A model generated the notes under the pieces. The model was not told where the DNA came from. It saw nothing but the letters and a program-made list of their open reading frames with translations, and ran no database searches. Shown here piece after piece: positions 51,301 through 63,729 of a DNA stretch of 64,000 nt. Within the stretch, counting starts at the first letter, position 1; each line of letters starts with the position of its first letter. The stretch is from Henckelia pumila (lineage: Eukaryota > Streptophyta > Magnoliopsida > Lamiales > Gesneriaceae). The stretch covers positions 496,001 through 560,000 of the forward strand of contig NC_133121.1 of NCBI RefSeq assembly GCF_033568475.1, read 5' to 3'. Both the position numbers and the translations under genes were made by a program.

Positions 51301-53748
51301 AATAAATCCTTAACTGCATCTTGGAAAAAAAATGGAGCTTACTTTAGAAATGATAACTTACCCCTGACCACCCAGGATTATGCGGATTCCCATGGGCCAA
51401 GTTAATAACGTTATATGGTATGCCAGAAGGAGTATCCCATGCAGGCAGAAGTCTATCAGCAATATCTTTAGCTTTATCAAGAAAAACTTTATCACCAGAG
51501 AGATCATATGAGCTGAGAAGTCCACCTACAACTCTGGATTGTCGAAAAAACTAGAACTGTCAGAAAAGAGCTTGAAAGGTTCCTTATCTCCTAATCGAAA
51601 AAGTCGAACCTTGTTAGCAAGATTATATGTATATTCAGGCGTGCCAAATGACTAAGGAATAAAAAATGCACATTAAACCTTATAAAGCAACCTTATGGTT
51701 GTCTCAAACACGCTTGCGTCATAGTTCTTGTTAAAGTCCAAGGACTTTGCAACCCACCTGCCATAATAAAGATGCATTAAAGAACAATGACGGGAGGTAA
51801 AGTTCTTCAGTCACTTAATATGAGATACTGAATGTAAACAGAAGATGTTACACAGGAGACCAACAGTTTCATCTCATTCATATCTCTATCCACTAAGTTT
51901 CAGCTTTCATTTTGTGTTGTTTTAGATTTCAAATATGAGTAGCAGCTCAAAGAAAAGAAGTCAAAAAGTTCCTCGGGCTGGAAGGTCATTAGGAGAATGG
52001 TTAAAGAAATATAAAAAAGTCAAACTATTGAAATAAATTTCATTCATCACGGAAAATCCATTTTAGCACGTCATGATATGCTGTTATTGTCTTATTGAGG
52101 GGAATTAAAACACGAGTTTCAAGTGGCAAAAGTAAGGAAACAGAATGAAGATACATCCTCAGATCAATCAAAACAAAACCTCAACTTACTCTCTAGCCTT
52201 TTGGAACTGCTCCTCCAAACCCATAATGTATAGTGTGTCGAGAGCATCAATTAATGTTGCTCCAAGACCACCAAAGCTGTTGACGCCATTCTTAGTTTGA
52301 GGCTGTTACAAAATTTGAGATCACGGACAATTAACAAACAATTCTTAGGCTATATCTTCTCTAAATTTTAGCCCCTACAAACAATTAAATGATGAAAGGA
52401 CATAACATAACTACTTAACTAAAACACTGAGGCTCAAGAGCTTGTAGTACAGAAGCTTGAATTAAAAGAAATGAAAGAACCAAAGAGAAATGTGATTTCT
52501 AGTTCTGTTCGAACCTTTACTACGGATTGCCATATGAATTGAACAATGTGCAACATAATGGCAAGATGATAATAAATTGAATGAGAAACAAATTTCAGAA
52601 GATGGGAGCACAGTATTTATCTCATCAGCCAACAGGTATTAACCTCTAGGATTCTGTTACCACTTACCAGATTGGCAGTGTACTAAGGGAAAAAAGTCAA
52701 CGCCAACAGAAGCAGAAATCATACCTGGAGTTCGTCCTGACCCCAAGCATATTTTTCATATGAAGTCCATGCGTGAATCATGGCATCTTTAACTTTCTCT
52801 CGCCGTTCAATATCAAGTGGATCATCAGCAACATCTGAATGTCTACCTGAACTATGGCCTTGAGCACTAGACTTCTCCTTTCTAGCATCTTCTTGACCAG
52901 TCCTTATTTCTTCAAGCTAAATTTATCCACCAAATTCTTAGCACCACGCTAATTAAGTAAGAATGAAAGGGAAAGCACCAAAACTAGCGACTCTGCTAAG
53001 GAGAAAAATGGGGGTGGACGATCCTAGGAAAAGATTGCCCAAAACATTCAACCGTTATGTATTGTGAGGGTTATATTCATGATATGATACGAAAATGAGA
53101 AACTTTCTTGAACCAAACTTACTGGGAATGCCTATAGGCACAAACATACACATAATCCTACATGAGACTGATATTGAATGAAATCTTGGCCGGAAACACA
53201 ATAAGGAATTGGAAAGACATGAGGGTTTAAAGAAAACCCAGATTTACAAAGGAACATAGTACAACCTCAAATTGAAAAAATATGAAACTCTCACGTTACC
53301 AGATCTTTTAACCGAATAACTTCATCGCTTAGTTTAGACACCTCTTCCTGCAAAAAAGAGAAAGCGGCGGCGGTATTACAATTCTTACACCTACGAGCTA
53401 AATTACCATCAAAGCATCAACAAAAAGCAATTGAAACAAAGAATACGAAAAAGAGGATCCCATCAATCAAATACTATGGAAAACTAGCACAAGAAGACAA
53501 AGCAACAACCAAATTTCCTTTCTACTAGCTAGCACATACAATCAAATCAAGGAAAGGAAAGGCTAAAGTGATCGAAAGAAAAACGGCAATTGTACCTCGT
53601 GTTCGCGGACTAAAGTTTGACGATCCCAAAAGAGCAAAGTGGCGCAGACAAAGAGCACAAAGAGAAGAGCTAAACGCTTTGGTCTCTTAAGATAATAGGC
53701 GGGATTTAGGAATCGCCACCTGGTGGACGACGATCTACTCCTCGCCAT
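48399..53748 (-). CDS. MNS1: Class I alpha-1,2-mannosidase MNS1/MNS2 (GH47)
   Basis: Fourteen exons on the minus strand (53748-53596, 53347-53300, 52916-52725, 52302-52190, 51757-51692, 51533-51362, 50912-50823, 50316-50192, 50019-49954, 49671-49563, 49475-49377, 49271-49191, 49085-48915, 48647-48399) give 577 residues. The enzyme trims Man8/Man9 N-glycans to Man5 in the cis-Golgi and needs calcium. A type II membrane anchor lies at about 26-42 ([16 protein letters not shown]), followed by a stem region. GH47 motifs are present: [89 protein letters not shown] and the C-terminal FNTEAHP whose Thr binds calcium. All phases agree. MNS1 and MNS2 cannot be separated here. Confidence 0.95.
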
Positions 53749-54043
53749 TGATTGAATTTTGTAAATGATCGTCAATTCTCAACACTCAAACTCAATGAAT
53801 ATGTATGTGAAGACCAAAATTGCGTATCAGTAGACTACCCCACCCACCACGACCACATTGGGCTTGCCTTCTTTCTTTTTTTTTTCCTTCTTTTTTTCTT
53901 TTCTTTTTCATGGTTCTCAAATTCATTTTTATACTACACAATCCCATGCGATTACTCTTCAATAATTTTTATGATTATAATATTAATTTATATAATAATG
54001 TTGTTTATATATATACAAATTAAATTAAATTCGTAGTTTGCAG

Positions 54044-54160
54044 GCTATTGCGTTAGTCCGATGGTTTATTCAGAGCGCACCGAAAGATAGGGACTACGAG
54101 TTTCCACGTCACAAAACAAATTAAATTAAATTAAATAAACAAAACAAAACAAATAAATTG
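54044..54160 (+). repeat. Possible SINE / tRNA-derived fragment
   Basis: An A-box-like TTAGTCCGATGG (54053-54064) is followed about 30 bp later by a degenerate B-box-like ACGAGTTTCC. After that come repeated AAATTAAATT and AAACAAAACA units like a SINE tail. No tRNA cloverleaf can be drawn. The spacing fits a pol III head, but the B box is poor. Confidence 0.35.
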
Positions 54161-54258
54161 TATAAATATGTGAGCCAGAGTAATAATAATGCATACAACA
54201 GTTTTGCTATGATGAGCAATCAACGTGAGCACTTCTTTGCTAGTTTCTTTGGTGTAAG

Positions 54259-54604
54259 TAAGGGTGTCCAAACCGAACCGAAACCAAAAATTCGATTTAA
54301 ACCAAAAATCAAACCGAAAATTCGATTTTCAATTTTTTGGATTTTCGATTCGATTTTTTCACTCGCTTCACAAAACCAAAAACCAGTTTTTTTTATTTTT
54401 TTAAATTTTTAAATTGTTTTTCATTTTTTATTTGTTTTTATTAATAAATAAATAGAAATACGGTTAAACTTATACCAAACCAAAAAACCAAAAATATTTC
54501 GAATTTTTAACCGAGCCGTATTTGTGAAATACGATTCGATTTTTGATGAAATTGGATCCGATTAACCAAAATTTCGGTTTGATTCGATCTGTTGAACACG
54601 TCTA
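54259..54604. mobile_element. Non-autonomous hAT-type element C
   Basis: A 346-bp element starts TAAGGGTGTCCAAACCGAAC and ends GTTGAACACGTCTA. It is flanked by perfect 8-bp duplications GGTGTAAG (54251-54258 and 54605-54612). The interior has clustered AACCGAA, AAATTCGATTT and TTCGGTTTGATTCG motifs and no coding capacity. The exact target duplication makes the boundaries secure. Confidence 0.88.
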
Positions 54605-55397
54605 GGTGTAAGAGTATCGAAAATATCTTTATCAAGATTACAAAATAAGAAATTTTATTTTTAAAAAATACAGTAAATCGTATGCTATTAAATTCGTAAC
54701 AATATTTATCTATATCTCATCCACTTCTAATTTTTTTAAAAAAAATTATAACAAAAAATTATCAACGTTATCTAGTTTGCAAGCTTCTACACATTGAGGA
54801 AAAGGATAATAATTATGAGTTTATCGTCATCCAAATAAATAAAATTCAAAATGGAACTGAGGTTTAACATTTCCAACAAAAATTCCCATTCCCACCAACC
54901 AAAGAAGCAAACATGGAATTATTGCTAGGGATCTTCGTTCATAAATCACAACTCTCTCCAGTACTTGACTAACAACACACATTTAAGAAAACACTGAAAG
55001 GTCGACGTTTGATTTACAATCTCCCCGAGTGGTAGCAAATCAATGACTGCACCTTTGAAAGTGCCTCACCGCAACAAGAGCCGGCTAGCATACAGGATCA
55101 GGGTTGAGCATAATTTAAAATGCAGCGACGTAAAACTACATGACCTTTCTAAGTAAAAGTAGCTCTTCGAGGGTAAGCTTTGACTGTATGAATGAACAAA
55201 TAATGGTTCACCCCAACAAAATTGCGCAGGACTCCGCCTCTCATTCCTAGTGAAACCAAATATCAGGAATCGCGGTTTGGGCTCGCCATAATTGATCACA
55301 TTAACGAACAAATAGGTAATTAATAAATCAGGACTATTTCAACTTACCATTTCAATACATACAACAGATAACAAAACAACCATTTTTGCTTCCATGA

Positions 55398-58300
55398 TCA
55401 GGAAGGTGGATGTTTGTGCTGTTTGGCATACTTTCCATATCTTCCAGAAACCGCAGCATCAGATAACAGATCCCACATCTGTAAAATCAAAAATAAAGAT
55501 GGCACATGCCTTCAACTGCTTTCTATATATAAGATGAGAAGTGCACAATGATTCCAACACGAGCTCTTTCATAAAATAAAGTTCAACATTATACAATAAC
55601 AATAACAGATAAAATATAGAATATAGAATAGAGAACGTGATTGTTGCTTACCTGCAATTTTCCCTTGGAGCCTCCTATTGCCAATGAAAAAGGCCAATCT
55701 TCCGAGAAGGAAATTGAAAAAACAGCTCCCTAATACAATTCAACCATGAGAGTTACTTCATAAACGAAAAACAATCATTAATGTAAGTTTGAACAATAAA
55801 TATGTCGTCATCAATTTACTGAAAAGAGAAATGACCAAGAGAATCAGCTTCTTATAAATAACTTATGCTAGCATCAACTTATTTCATCAAAAGATAATAC
55901 AAAAACAAATCATAAACCAAATTTGTATCAATCCAGCATTCAAAATACAAAAGGCAAGTACACCAGAATACAAAAAAGTAACTTACGGCTTTTGGATTTT
56001 TGGATGCGATACATGATGGCTGGGTTGACAAGTCCCATAGTTTAACCTAATGAAAAGATTGGTACACAAAAAACTCTCAGTATGGTGGAGGAAAACAATA
56101 ATTAAACAAAAAAGAAAGAGAAGATGATTACCATCTTATCCATGGAACCAGTAGCAAGAAGCTGCAAATATAATGTCCACACGTGAGTACAGGAAAAATG
56201 TGCAATGTTTCAATAACAAGGGAGAAAATCGAATCACACATTAGGGACTGCAGGGTTATAGGAAATTGCACAAACTGCTTTTTCATGTGCATGGAGAGTG
56301 AAAGTTGGCTTAGGCTCTGAGGATAACTCAGAGCTAGCAGCACGGACATCAAAACCATGTACCATGCCATTTTCAAGACTGACCTGAGAAAACAATCAAA
56401 ATAAATGCATTGGTTGATAATTTATCCACGATAATTAAAAAAAACGAGCACTTTGAGAAATTTGCAATCGCAGAAATGGATTTCAGGATGTGGGTGTCGA
56501 GCAATAAATTGGTTGGAATGGAGCAAGGACGGAGGACAAACCACAAAGGAATGCTCAGTGTGTGGATCCCATGCCAAGCTCTCAACATCAGCCGCAACTG
56601 GCCACTTAAATCCACCATGAGAGGGTACCCTGCCGTCTTTCTGAGATTTAAAATATTGTCGAGTCAAGCAACAGTGCTGATTTAACTAAAACTGCATACG
56701 CCAAACAAAGAAGTGCAAAAGGTTGTGCAAGAATTAGTGAAAGATACCATAACTACAGAATGGTCAAACGAACCGCTGAGAAGAACTTGTGGGGCAAAAT
56801 GATTCCATGCAACTGCCTGGACCTGGAGACAACACAATCACATCAAAAGGGTCAATTTCAGGAAAATATTAGGAAATTAGCCTAGATCCACAAATTTTCT
56901 GTCAAATACTTGTTTTATCAATTCAAATATATCTTGAAATGCCAGCTTTATCAAAAACATTATGTGGAGTCTCATTTCTAAATGACATACTAAAAAAACT
57001 TTGCATACTTGCATGTACACTTTGATCATAAGTTCGTACGGCTGACTTTGAAATCACTAAACAAAACCATAGTATTTAAGGTGCAACACGCGCTAAGTTT
57101 CACAGGTTTCATAGACAGTACGTATAAGGCGCAAGATGGGGCGCGCGCTTCACTGCAGTAAGACACATCATATATTATCTTTTATAATGCACATAAATGA
57201 AATGAATTTTACTATAATGTTAGTGCTTACACTGGTTCTTACTATTGGCAAAATCAAGGATCGTGAAATTGGCGAGTCAAGACTGCACCGTGCATTCTGG
57301 GTTAATTGATTAATTAAAGAGTTCTGGGCATTGTGTTAGTAGGCACGACTTAAGTGTGTTGGCATGTGTTTTCTTTTTCTTTGGGCAGACACTAGCATTT
57401 GGTTGCTGTTGTGGGCTGTGTTCCTGGGCCTAACGTAAAGAGTGTTGGCCATGGGTTTTCTTCATCTCTAAGTAAAAACGAGCATCTGGGTTCCATTTTC
57501 CTTAGGCGGCATTATCATGCCTCATGTGCGATGTGCACCCTGCAAAAGGCACTCGCCTCTTGCAAGGGCTGCGCCCCAGACAGTGTCTCTGAGGCGCATG
57601 TGTTCTGCCCAGTGGTAGGCATTGCAAAGCGCACACATGTAGCAACTATGAGCAAAACAGATGGAAAATGTTGAGAAAATAAAGAGCAGGGAGTGAATTT
57701 CTTATGTTCATAACACAATGCAATCCAGGTTAAGCCTTGCCTTATCTGTATGGTGGTCCATGGTTATATCGCATTTTTCAGCGGCCACATCCCAAATCTT
57801 AATCAACTTATCCGCACTTGCGCTTGCAAGAATGTTCCTGGATGTATACATAATTTGATCGATACAGAACATTATCCCAAATTCTGAACAGTTAAAAAAA
57901 ACATCATCAGAAGCTCCAAAAACCTGTACTCCTTGTTCCAAGCAAGTCCAAGAACTGAATCGGTATGACTGCCAGCTTTATATTTAACAGACTTCTGCAC
58001 ATCAAGAAAGAGAGAGCAGATAAGAAGAATATACATTGAATAGTTCTGTTTGATTTACTAGTGCAAGGTCGTAAAACAGATAACTAATAATTTCTGGAGA
58101 CAACTGCAAGCGTAGAGCTATTCCCATCCATAATATACTTGTGTTTCGAATAATCTCTCTTTCACATCAAAATCGCCATTTGCAAGGTACACACTCATTT
58201 TTAAAATCAAACACAGTCTAGGGATGTGACCCAAAAAATTCTCTTGAATTCTCTTGATGCAATGGTCATGCGTATGAATTAAAACCTAATAGTAATGATC

Positions 58301-61129
58301 TACTAGCAATAGCAAGGAAAAATATCAGCAGAACATATAATTATCAAGGATTTTAAGCAGGCATTGCCATTCACGTATAACTAAGATATAAACCTTCTTT
58401 GCCTTTTTCTTTTCAACAATACCGCCCAATACAGCAGATGGCTGAACTGCATCCATCTAAAAGCATCAAAGAATGGTGAGATCCATTAAATCTGTCCATC
58501 TAACTCAAAAATCAATGATATAAGAACTAAATGCGAAAAAACCACGTACAATGTCAAGGTCCCATATCTCAATGGCTGGTTCCATTGATCCAACAGCAAT
58601 TAAGTTGCCTATCAAGAAGCATAAATTGATGAAAACAATGAGCAATATTGAATCAAGAAAAATTCACATCCAAAGAGAGCCAGATAAAACGATGCCGCCT
58701 TTGAAGTACTTTCTCCAGCAGAAAACACATATTAACAAAATTTAAGAGAAACTACCTCGAAGGCTCGAAGAACTTTACTAAAGAAAATGATGTTAAAGAT
58801 ACCTAAGACAACACATCTGCGTGATCATTTACAAATACTGCAATCTCGCCGCCATGGGCACCATCATTCAATCCATAGCCTATACTCATTCCACAAGTAC
58901 TATACAACAATAAAATTATTGAAGGTGGGAAGGGAAAGTTATCTACAGTTTACGGACTATATAGACAACATTTATGTATGATCATTTACAAATACTGCAA
59001 TTTCACCACCATCATTTAGCACATACTCTATACTCATTCCAAAATACCATAGAATAATAAAATCGAATGAGAAACAGTGATCTACACTCCATAGCCTATA
59101 CACATTTCACAAACAGTAAAAAAGAATATCATCATTGCTCGTGAACCATGTAAAATACATCTATCCTACTGAACACAAAAGCTGCAGGTGACATCCCAAC
59201 TAAAAATATTACTTGCTTTATCATTTTTATTTATGAGACACCCCTAAATAATTTATCTTCCTTAAATGACAAATTTCGCTCAAACATACCTTTGGTGTGA
59301 CAAGGTTAACTCACAAACATTTCTTTTAAGAGAAAAATATACAAACATATCCAAATATTTCATTTTTCAACACGCACCAAAAATTTCATGCCAAAGTCAG
59401 AATGGCAAACAAGTCAGAATGGCAAACTTGTATAGGGAATTAGGGATGCAGGTAGTCATTAAAAAATTCACATTATTTGTATGACCAAGTTTCAACTATT
59501 GTGAAATGTGAACATTTACCGGAGAAGAAAGCACACCCAGCAACCATTCCACGAAAGAGTATCCTTAAAAGGACAACGGCAGACTCCAGAGCAGTAAGTT
59601 GTTATCTTTATTCAATTGTAAAATAGCACAAAGATCACATTTGCTCTAAGAATCATACTAAATAATGACAAACTAGTAACACATGAAGGAGAACTATTAT
59701 TCTCCTCATTTATAATTCTCACAGAAATCAATGTAGAAGCAAGCAACAAAAATGAGGTATAGAAAGACAGCTAATTTCAGAACTCTATAAAAGAATGATA
59801 AAACCTAAACTAGTGAGGGAAACACCGATAATTAGAAGTCAACATGAGTGTTATGAACTTAAGTTCATAACAATGAGAATGCTGAATCTTTACCTTTTTC
59901 TCCACCTTTGATAGGACAATCAAGCCAGGCTGTGCAAAGTGGAAAAGCTGGGATGACAATATCATGGTGTACATACATGTTGATATCCCCTGCAGTGGGA
60001 TCTTCAATTATCCAAACCTGGTAAAGAGGCAAAAATTTCAGCAGTTAATGTTAGGACACAATTAAAAAGAAGTTGAAGTGTGTGTTGTTTTTACAGTTTA
60101 CTTCAGTCACATGCCTCAAGATGGCTGACATCATCCTCATTACGAGCACAAATAATGACTGCATCCTCTGGATTTATAGTGATATCCTCTTCCTCTTCGG
60201 AGTCATCGTCCTGAAAGTGCAAAAATAGTGTGTGGACAGATAAGTAAAACGTTCAAAGAACAAGCGAAAAAAGTAGACCATGGCAAAAAAAAATTTCGAT
60301 AAAGAAGAGAACAAAGGAACTTTAAAAAGAAGCCATAGTACGGTGAAGCGACTTACATTCTTATCCTTTAAGTAAGGGTCCATTTCATTACTTAGATAAT
60401 ACGAGTTCCCGAGGCCCGAACCAAACAACTCAACACCTGTTTAAAAAAATGCAGCCTCATTTCATATCAGATAAAATTTTGACACATCCATACAAAAATA
60501 CGAGGCCCAAAAGCGGACCTTCCTCAAGATTTTTAAGGTGTTTTAATGATAATCAAGTCGTAGTTCGATTAAACGGTATCGGTATCAAGGGAAAGAAAAA
60601 AATACCGTCATCTTCATCGTCATAATTATCCATATCAAGTTCCTTCAATGCATCAGTTAATCCATCAGTTTCCAGCTTTGAGTTGCTGGGAGCTTTGCCC
60701 AGTGCATCAGCTGCAGCTAGTGCATTGACAAGTTCATCAGTATTACCTAGCTTTAACCCATCAAAATCCATATCTTGATCTTCTTCGTCATTTCCATTAT
60801 CATTGCTGAAACCGATAAAAGAACATGCAAATATTATGGCAGAAAAGCTCGTGATATTGATATCACCAAGATGAAAAAATGGAAAAATGGAGAAAGAAAA
60901 TATGGCTCCATTTCGTATCAGCTCTGATGCTCTATCCATTTGGTTTAAACTTCGAGGATACCATTCAACGGAAAAATCACCAGTTATAGGATTAAAATAA
61001 CAGGTCTTACTGTATTTTAAAGACATCACTCTTCAATAGCTCTTCAATCTCTTCTTTAGAAGGAGGATCAGCTAAAGCAGGGACTGACTTTGAGGCACCT
61101 TTTGGAACCCAAGAAATTGCTGCTATCAT
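55398..61129 (-). CDS. PWP1: Periodic tryptophan protein 1 homologue (PWP1, WD40)
   Basis: Sixteen coding exons (61129-61011, 60805-60606, 60436-60357, 60210-60115, 60017-59894, 58608-58550, 58456-58394, 57994-57924, 57837-57741, 56822-56748, 56640-56542, 56383-56240, 56161-56132, 56046-55987, 55729-55652, 55478-55398) encode 491 residues. PWP1 is a nucleolar WD-repeat protein of ribosome biogenesis. The N-terminus MIAAISWVPKGASK is the family signature, followed by an acidic region. WD repeats end with IEIWD, IKIWD, VHGFD, VKLWD and LQMWD, and DSVLGLAWNKEYRNILASAS is typical. The introns after exons 4 and 9 start with GC rather than GT (TTGAG|GCATGT and GATAAG|GCAAGG). Both sites are forced by frame and homology. 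A 5' UTR exon near 62.6-62.8 kb is likely. Confidence 0.93.
57081..57660. repeat. GC-rich repeat-like block in PWP1 intron 9
   Basis: Two GC-rich patches (57081-57165, with GGGGCGCGCGCTTCACTGCAG, and 57505-57635, with GGCACTCGCC, GCTGCGCCCC and GAGGCGCATG) stand out in an AT-rich intron. GGCGC/GCGCC strings in both orientations are common in eudicot dispersed repeats. No ends could be defined, so the family is left open. Confidence 0.35.
58823..59125 (+). repeat. Diverged tandem repeat in PWP1 intron 5
   Basis: GATCATTTACAAATACTGCA occurs at 58823 and again at 58980, each followed by TATACTCATTCC and AATAATAAAAT-like text. A partial third copy (CTACACTCCATAGCCTATAC) lies near 59082. The period is about 157 bp and the copies have diverged. 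Confidence 0.7.
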
Positions 61130-62594
61130 TCTGGTTAATAGAACCTGACAGCTAACAATGACTTTTAGCAAATAGGAAGACAAAATGAATAATAGAAACC
61201 TGTATAGACTCTCTTTTGTACTCTTGGTTCCTCGTTAACCACATAGATGAAAAGATTTCCTCGTGATTTTTCATCTTAGTAAATACCCATCAACTTTCTA
61301 TCGAATGTAGAAATTTATGATTCATAAAGCATTTCGTTCTTTAAATGTCCACAAATCCGAATAATTGAGGGCATGATATTAGCTGAAGTTCAATGCTCAA
61401 GTTCAAACTCGACTGACCGAAATTTTTAGGCTTGAGCAGTTTCATAGTTTGAAAATGAGCCAACAAGCTCCAAAGATGTGTAATAGATGAAAAAAATTAC
61501 AAGTCTTAATAAACGAGAAACCAAACAAAAACAAATCTGAATTTTATCATATATCTCTTAGTAAAGCACACTTATAGAAAAATATACGAAAATATGAACT
61601 TCACTGTACCCAACAGGAGATGAATGTGAATATGAGGGGTTGAAAATTGGGGAAAAAATGATGGCAAGGCTAAAGTTGGGTCTGTTAATCTGGAGCTACT
61701 GTACACAGGAGGAGGCAGCAGGGGTGAAGGAACTATTGGAGGTGTCTCTTCTACAAGGTTCTCCAACACGCAGATAGGGAAATGCATATATTTCAAGTTC
61801 TTAAAAATACAAAAGTTTCAAAATTTAATTATTAATAGTTTTCTACAATTATATCACATAAAAAACCCTGAAGATTGTCTAACTCTTTGTTGGAGTCTGG
61901 TTCAATCTCATTTTCTCTATATTATCTTTCGTGCCATTCAAAAAAATCACATTTCAATGGGAGAAAATGAATGACAACAGAGTTCTTGTGACTTGTGAGG
62001 AAATAATTTCATATTGTTTAAAGTCGAAGTTGAAATATTAAACTATTGTAATATTCATGGTGAAACAAAAAAACTTGAGCTTTACTTAGCAATAAGCATG
62101 TTTAACACGGTCAACCACATGTTTGATTGCTTTTACAGGCTTTTGGCAAATTCATTGCATGTTAACAAAGCTTCGCAATTCATCCACAGAAACTTCACTA
62201 TGTCTCAATTTTAGTAACATTGTTCTAATTTGTGGAATCTACATGTATGAGAAACAAACAAAAAAGCTTAAATGCAAATGCATGGCTGAAGTGACTGGAG
62301 AAACATGCAAGTACATGAATCACATTTACTCATAAATATCACATAATTACCTAAACACAAAAATATCACACAAAACACATGGACATTCAACTATGTTAAA
62401 GTTTATGCACTCGGGTAGTAAGTACTGAGTTCCAAAACTTGGGTCCTTAGCTCAAAAATCAAATTGAAAATCAGTAAATTCTTCAGAGATGCTCAAATAA
62501 TCTCTCAAACAATAAGCAAATTAACTTGGAATTTATCTCATGGTTTCCTATTTATTGTACGTCTATGAAATTATCAACTCCATCATCTACTTAC
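61130..62594. other. PWP1 upstream region, probable 5' UTR intron
   Basis: 1.46 kb upstream of the PWP1 ATG on the minus strand. An acceptor (GCTGTCAG|GTTC at 61145/61144) lies 15 bp before the ATG, and a strong donor (ATTCG|GTAAGTA at 62595/62594) lies upstream, so most of this may be a leader intron. I see AT-rich DNA with no other coding exon; a proline-rich open frame at 61572-61796 has no support. Confidence 0.45.
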
Positions 62595-62800
62595 CGAATA
62601 TCCAACTTAATGGATCAATTTCCTCGGCTGCTTTGTTTCGGAGCAGATTTGTATCTGTTTCAGCGATTTCCAGCTGTTAAAAGGGCTGCCGGCTGGGGGC
62701 CCAGGGCGAGAGTGGTGGAGGCTGCGGAGATGGTGGTCCGGGGCTGGAATGGGCGGTGCTTGGCTGGGGATTTATTTTCCCTGGCGGCGTAAGGTTTAGG
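62595..62800 (-). other. PWP1: Probable 5' UTR exon of PWP1
   Basis: A GC-rich block in AT-rich surroundings, ending on the minus strand in a near-perfect donor ATTCG|GTAAGTA. With the acceptor at 61145 it would form a spliced leader for PWP1. The 5' limit (about 62800) is guessed from composition. No ATG-initiated coding frame is convincing on either strand. A separate non-coding transcript is the alternative. Confidence 0.4.
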
Positions 62801-62829
62801 TACTGAATGAATGTCCGCTTCGCCTTCTG

Positions 62830-63718
62830 TAGGGAATGCTTCGGTAACCGAACGAACAGAATTAATAATAACCGAACCGAACCAAAATATTTATAATAAC
62901 CGATGACAACCGAACCGAAATAAAATCGGTTAATTCGGTCACCGATTTGTTTTTAAAAAAATTGCTTGTCTAAACTCTAACTTACGAATTGTACAAACAA
63001 TAACAGATAAAAGAAAGCTTGAATGCAAATGAAGGTAACATTTCTAAATATATCCATTTTGTAGAAAAGAAACACGACAAAGTGTTTCAGGGAGCCATCC
63101 CTCCCCTTATTTATTACAACAATGCATTGAACTTTTACAGAGAAAACAATATAATAATAAATAAAATGATGGTAAGTGATAAAAGTCCACCCGGTGGAGG
63201 CTCAAGGCTGGGAGTTGCTTAGTACAGATAGTGAGGTCGGGCTTCGAGAGATTGATAATTGGAAATCTGTGAAAATAATTTGTGTAATCGGTAATGAGAG
63301 ATGTTAATAAATCTTACCAGTAAGATGAACAGATAGATGGGATGTCAGGTTGTAGGCGGATGAAAGCGAGAGTGGAGACGGCCATAGGCTCGATCGGCGA
63401 TGAGATTCGAGATATGGGTTGTAGGCGGATGAAGAACAGAGCTTTCTAGATATTAGGGTTCAGATTTTAAAACTAAAATATAAATACGTACAATATTATA
63501 ATTAATAATTAATAAATATTTAAAATTATAAAATAATAATATTGAATATATCGGTTAATTCGGTTAACCAAATTTAAAATTTTGAAAACCGTAACCGAAC
63601 CGAAATGATCGATTTGTTTGAATGTCAAAATCGAATTATCGAAATAACCAAACCGAATTTTCGAATTGGCTCGGTTCGGTCGGTTAATTCGGTTTAACCG
63701 AAATCTTGCTCACCCCTA
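62830..63718. mobile_element. Non-autonomous hAT-type element D with foreign insert
   Basis: An 889-bp element starts TAGGGAATGCTTCGGTAACC and ends TTGCTCACCCCTA. It is flanked by perfect 8-bp duplications GCCTTCTG (62822-62829 and 63719-63726). Both subterminal regions are dense in AACCGAA and TTCGGTTAA motifs. Between them, about 62990-63470 has different composition and looks like a piece of a plant gene. It sits just upstream of the probable PWP1 leader exon. Confidence 0.88.
62990..63470 (-). pseudogene. Possible captured gene fragment within element D
   Basis: On the minus strand, a leader-like stretch with AACCCTAATATC is followed by an ATG frame (MAVSTLAFIRLQPDIPSI). Then come a donor (TTACTG|GTAAGA), a short intron ending TTTTCACAG, and a second exon-like piece followed by 3' UTR-like sequence with AATAAATAAGG. 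Spliced, the frame meets a stop at the junction, so it encodes at most 22 residues. The 16-mer TCATCCGCCTACAACC occurs twice (leader and coding part). The source gene is not recognised. Confidence 0.4.
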
Positions 63719-63729
63719 GCCTTCTGTTA

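Larger units (their letters stand above)
53749..55397. other. Intergenic with SINE-like and hAT-type elements
   Basis: 1.65 kb between the mannosidase start and the PWP1 stop, both on the minus strand. It holds the mannosidase promoter and 5' UTR, a pyrimidine-rich run (53871-53909), a possible tRNA-derived sequence (54044-54160) and the element at 54259-54604. The right part probably includes the PWP1 3' UTR. Confidence 0.55.

Noticed and set aside
57399-57674. 91-residue Cys-rich open frame on the plus strand
   Set aside because: Lies in a PWP1 intron within a GC-rich repeat-like block and has no family resemblance.
61572-61796. Proline-rich open frame on the minus strand
   Set aside because: No splice support, no recognisable family; it lies in the probable PWP1 leader intron.
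62526-62792. 88-residue open frame on the plus strand
   Set aside because: Runs through the GC-rich block better explained as a minus-strand 5' UTR exon; the peptide matches nothing known.
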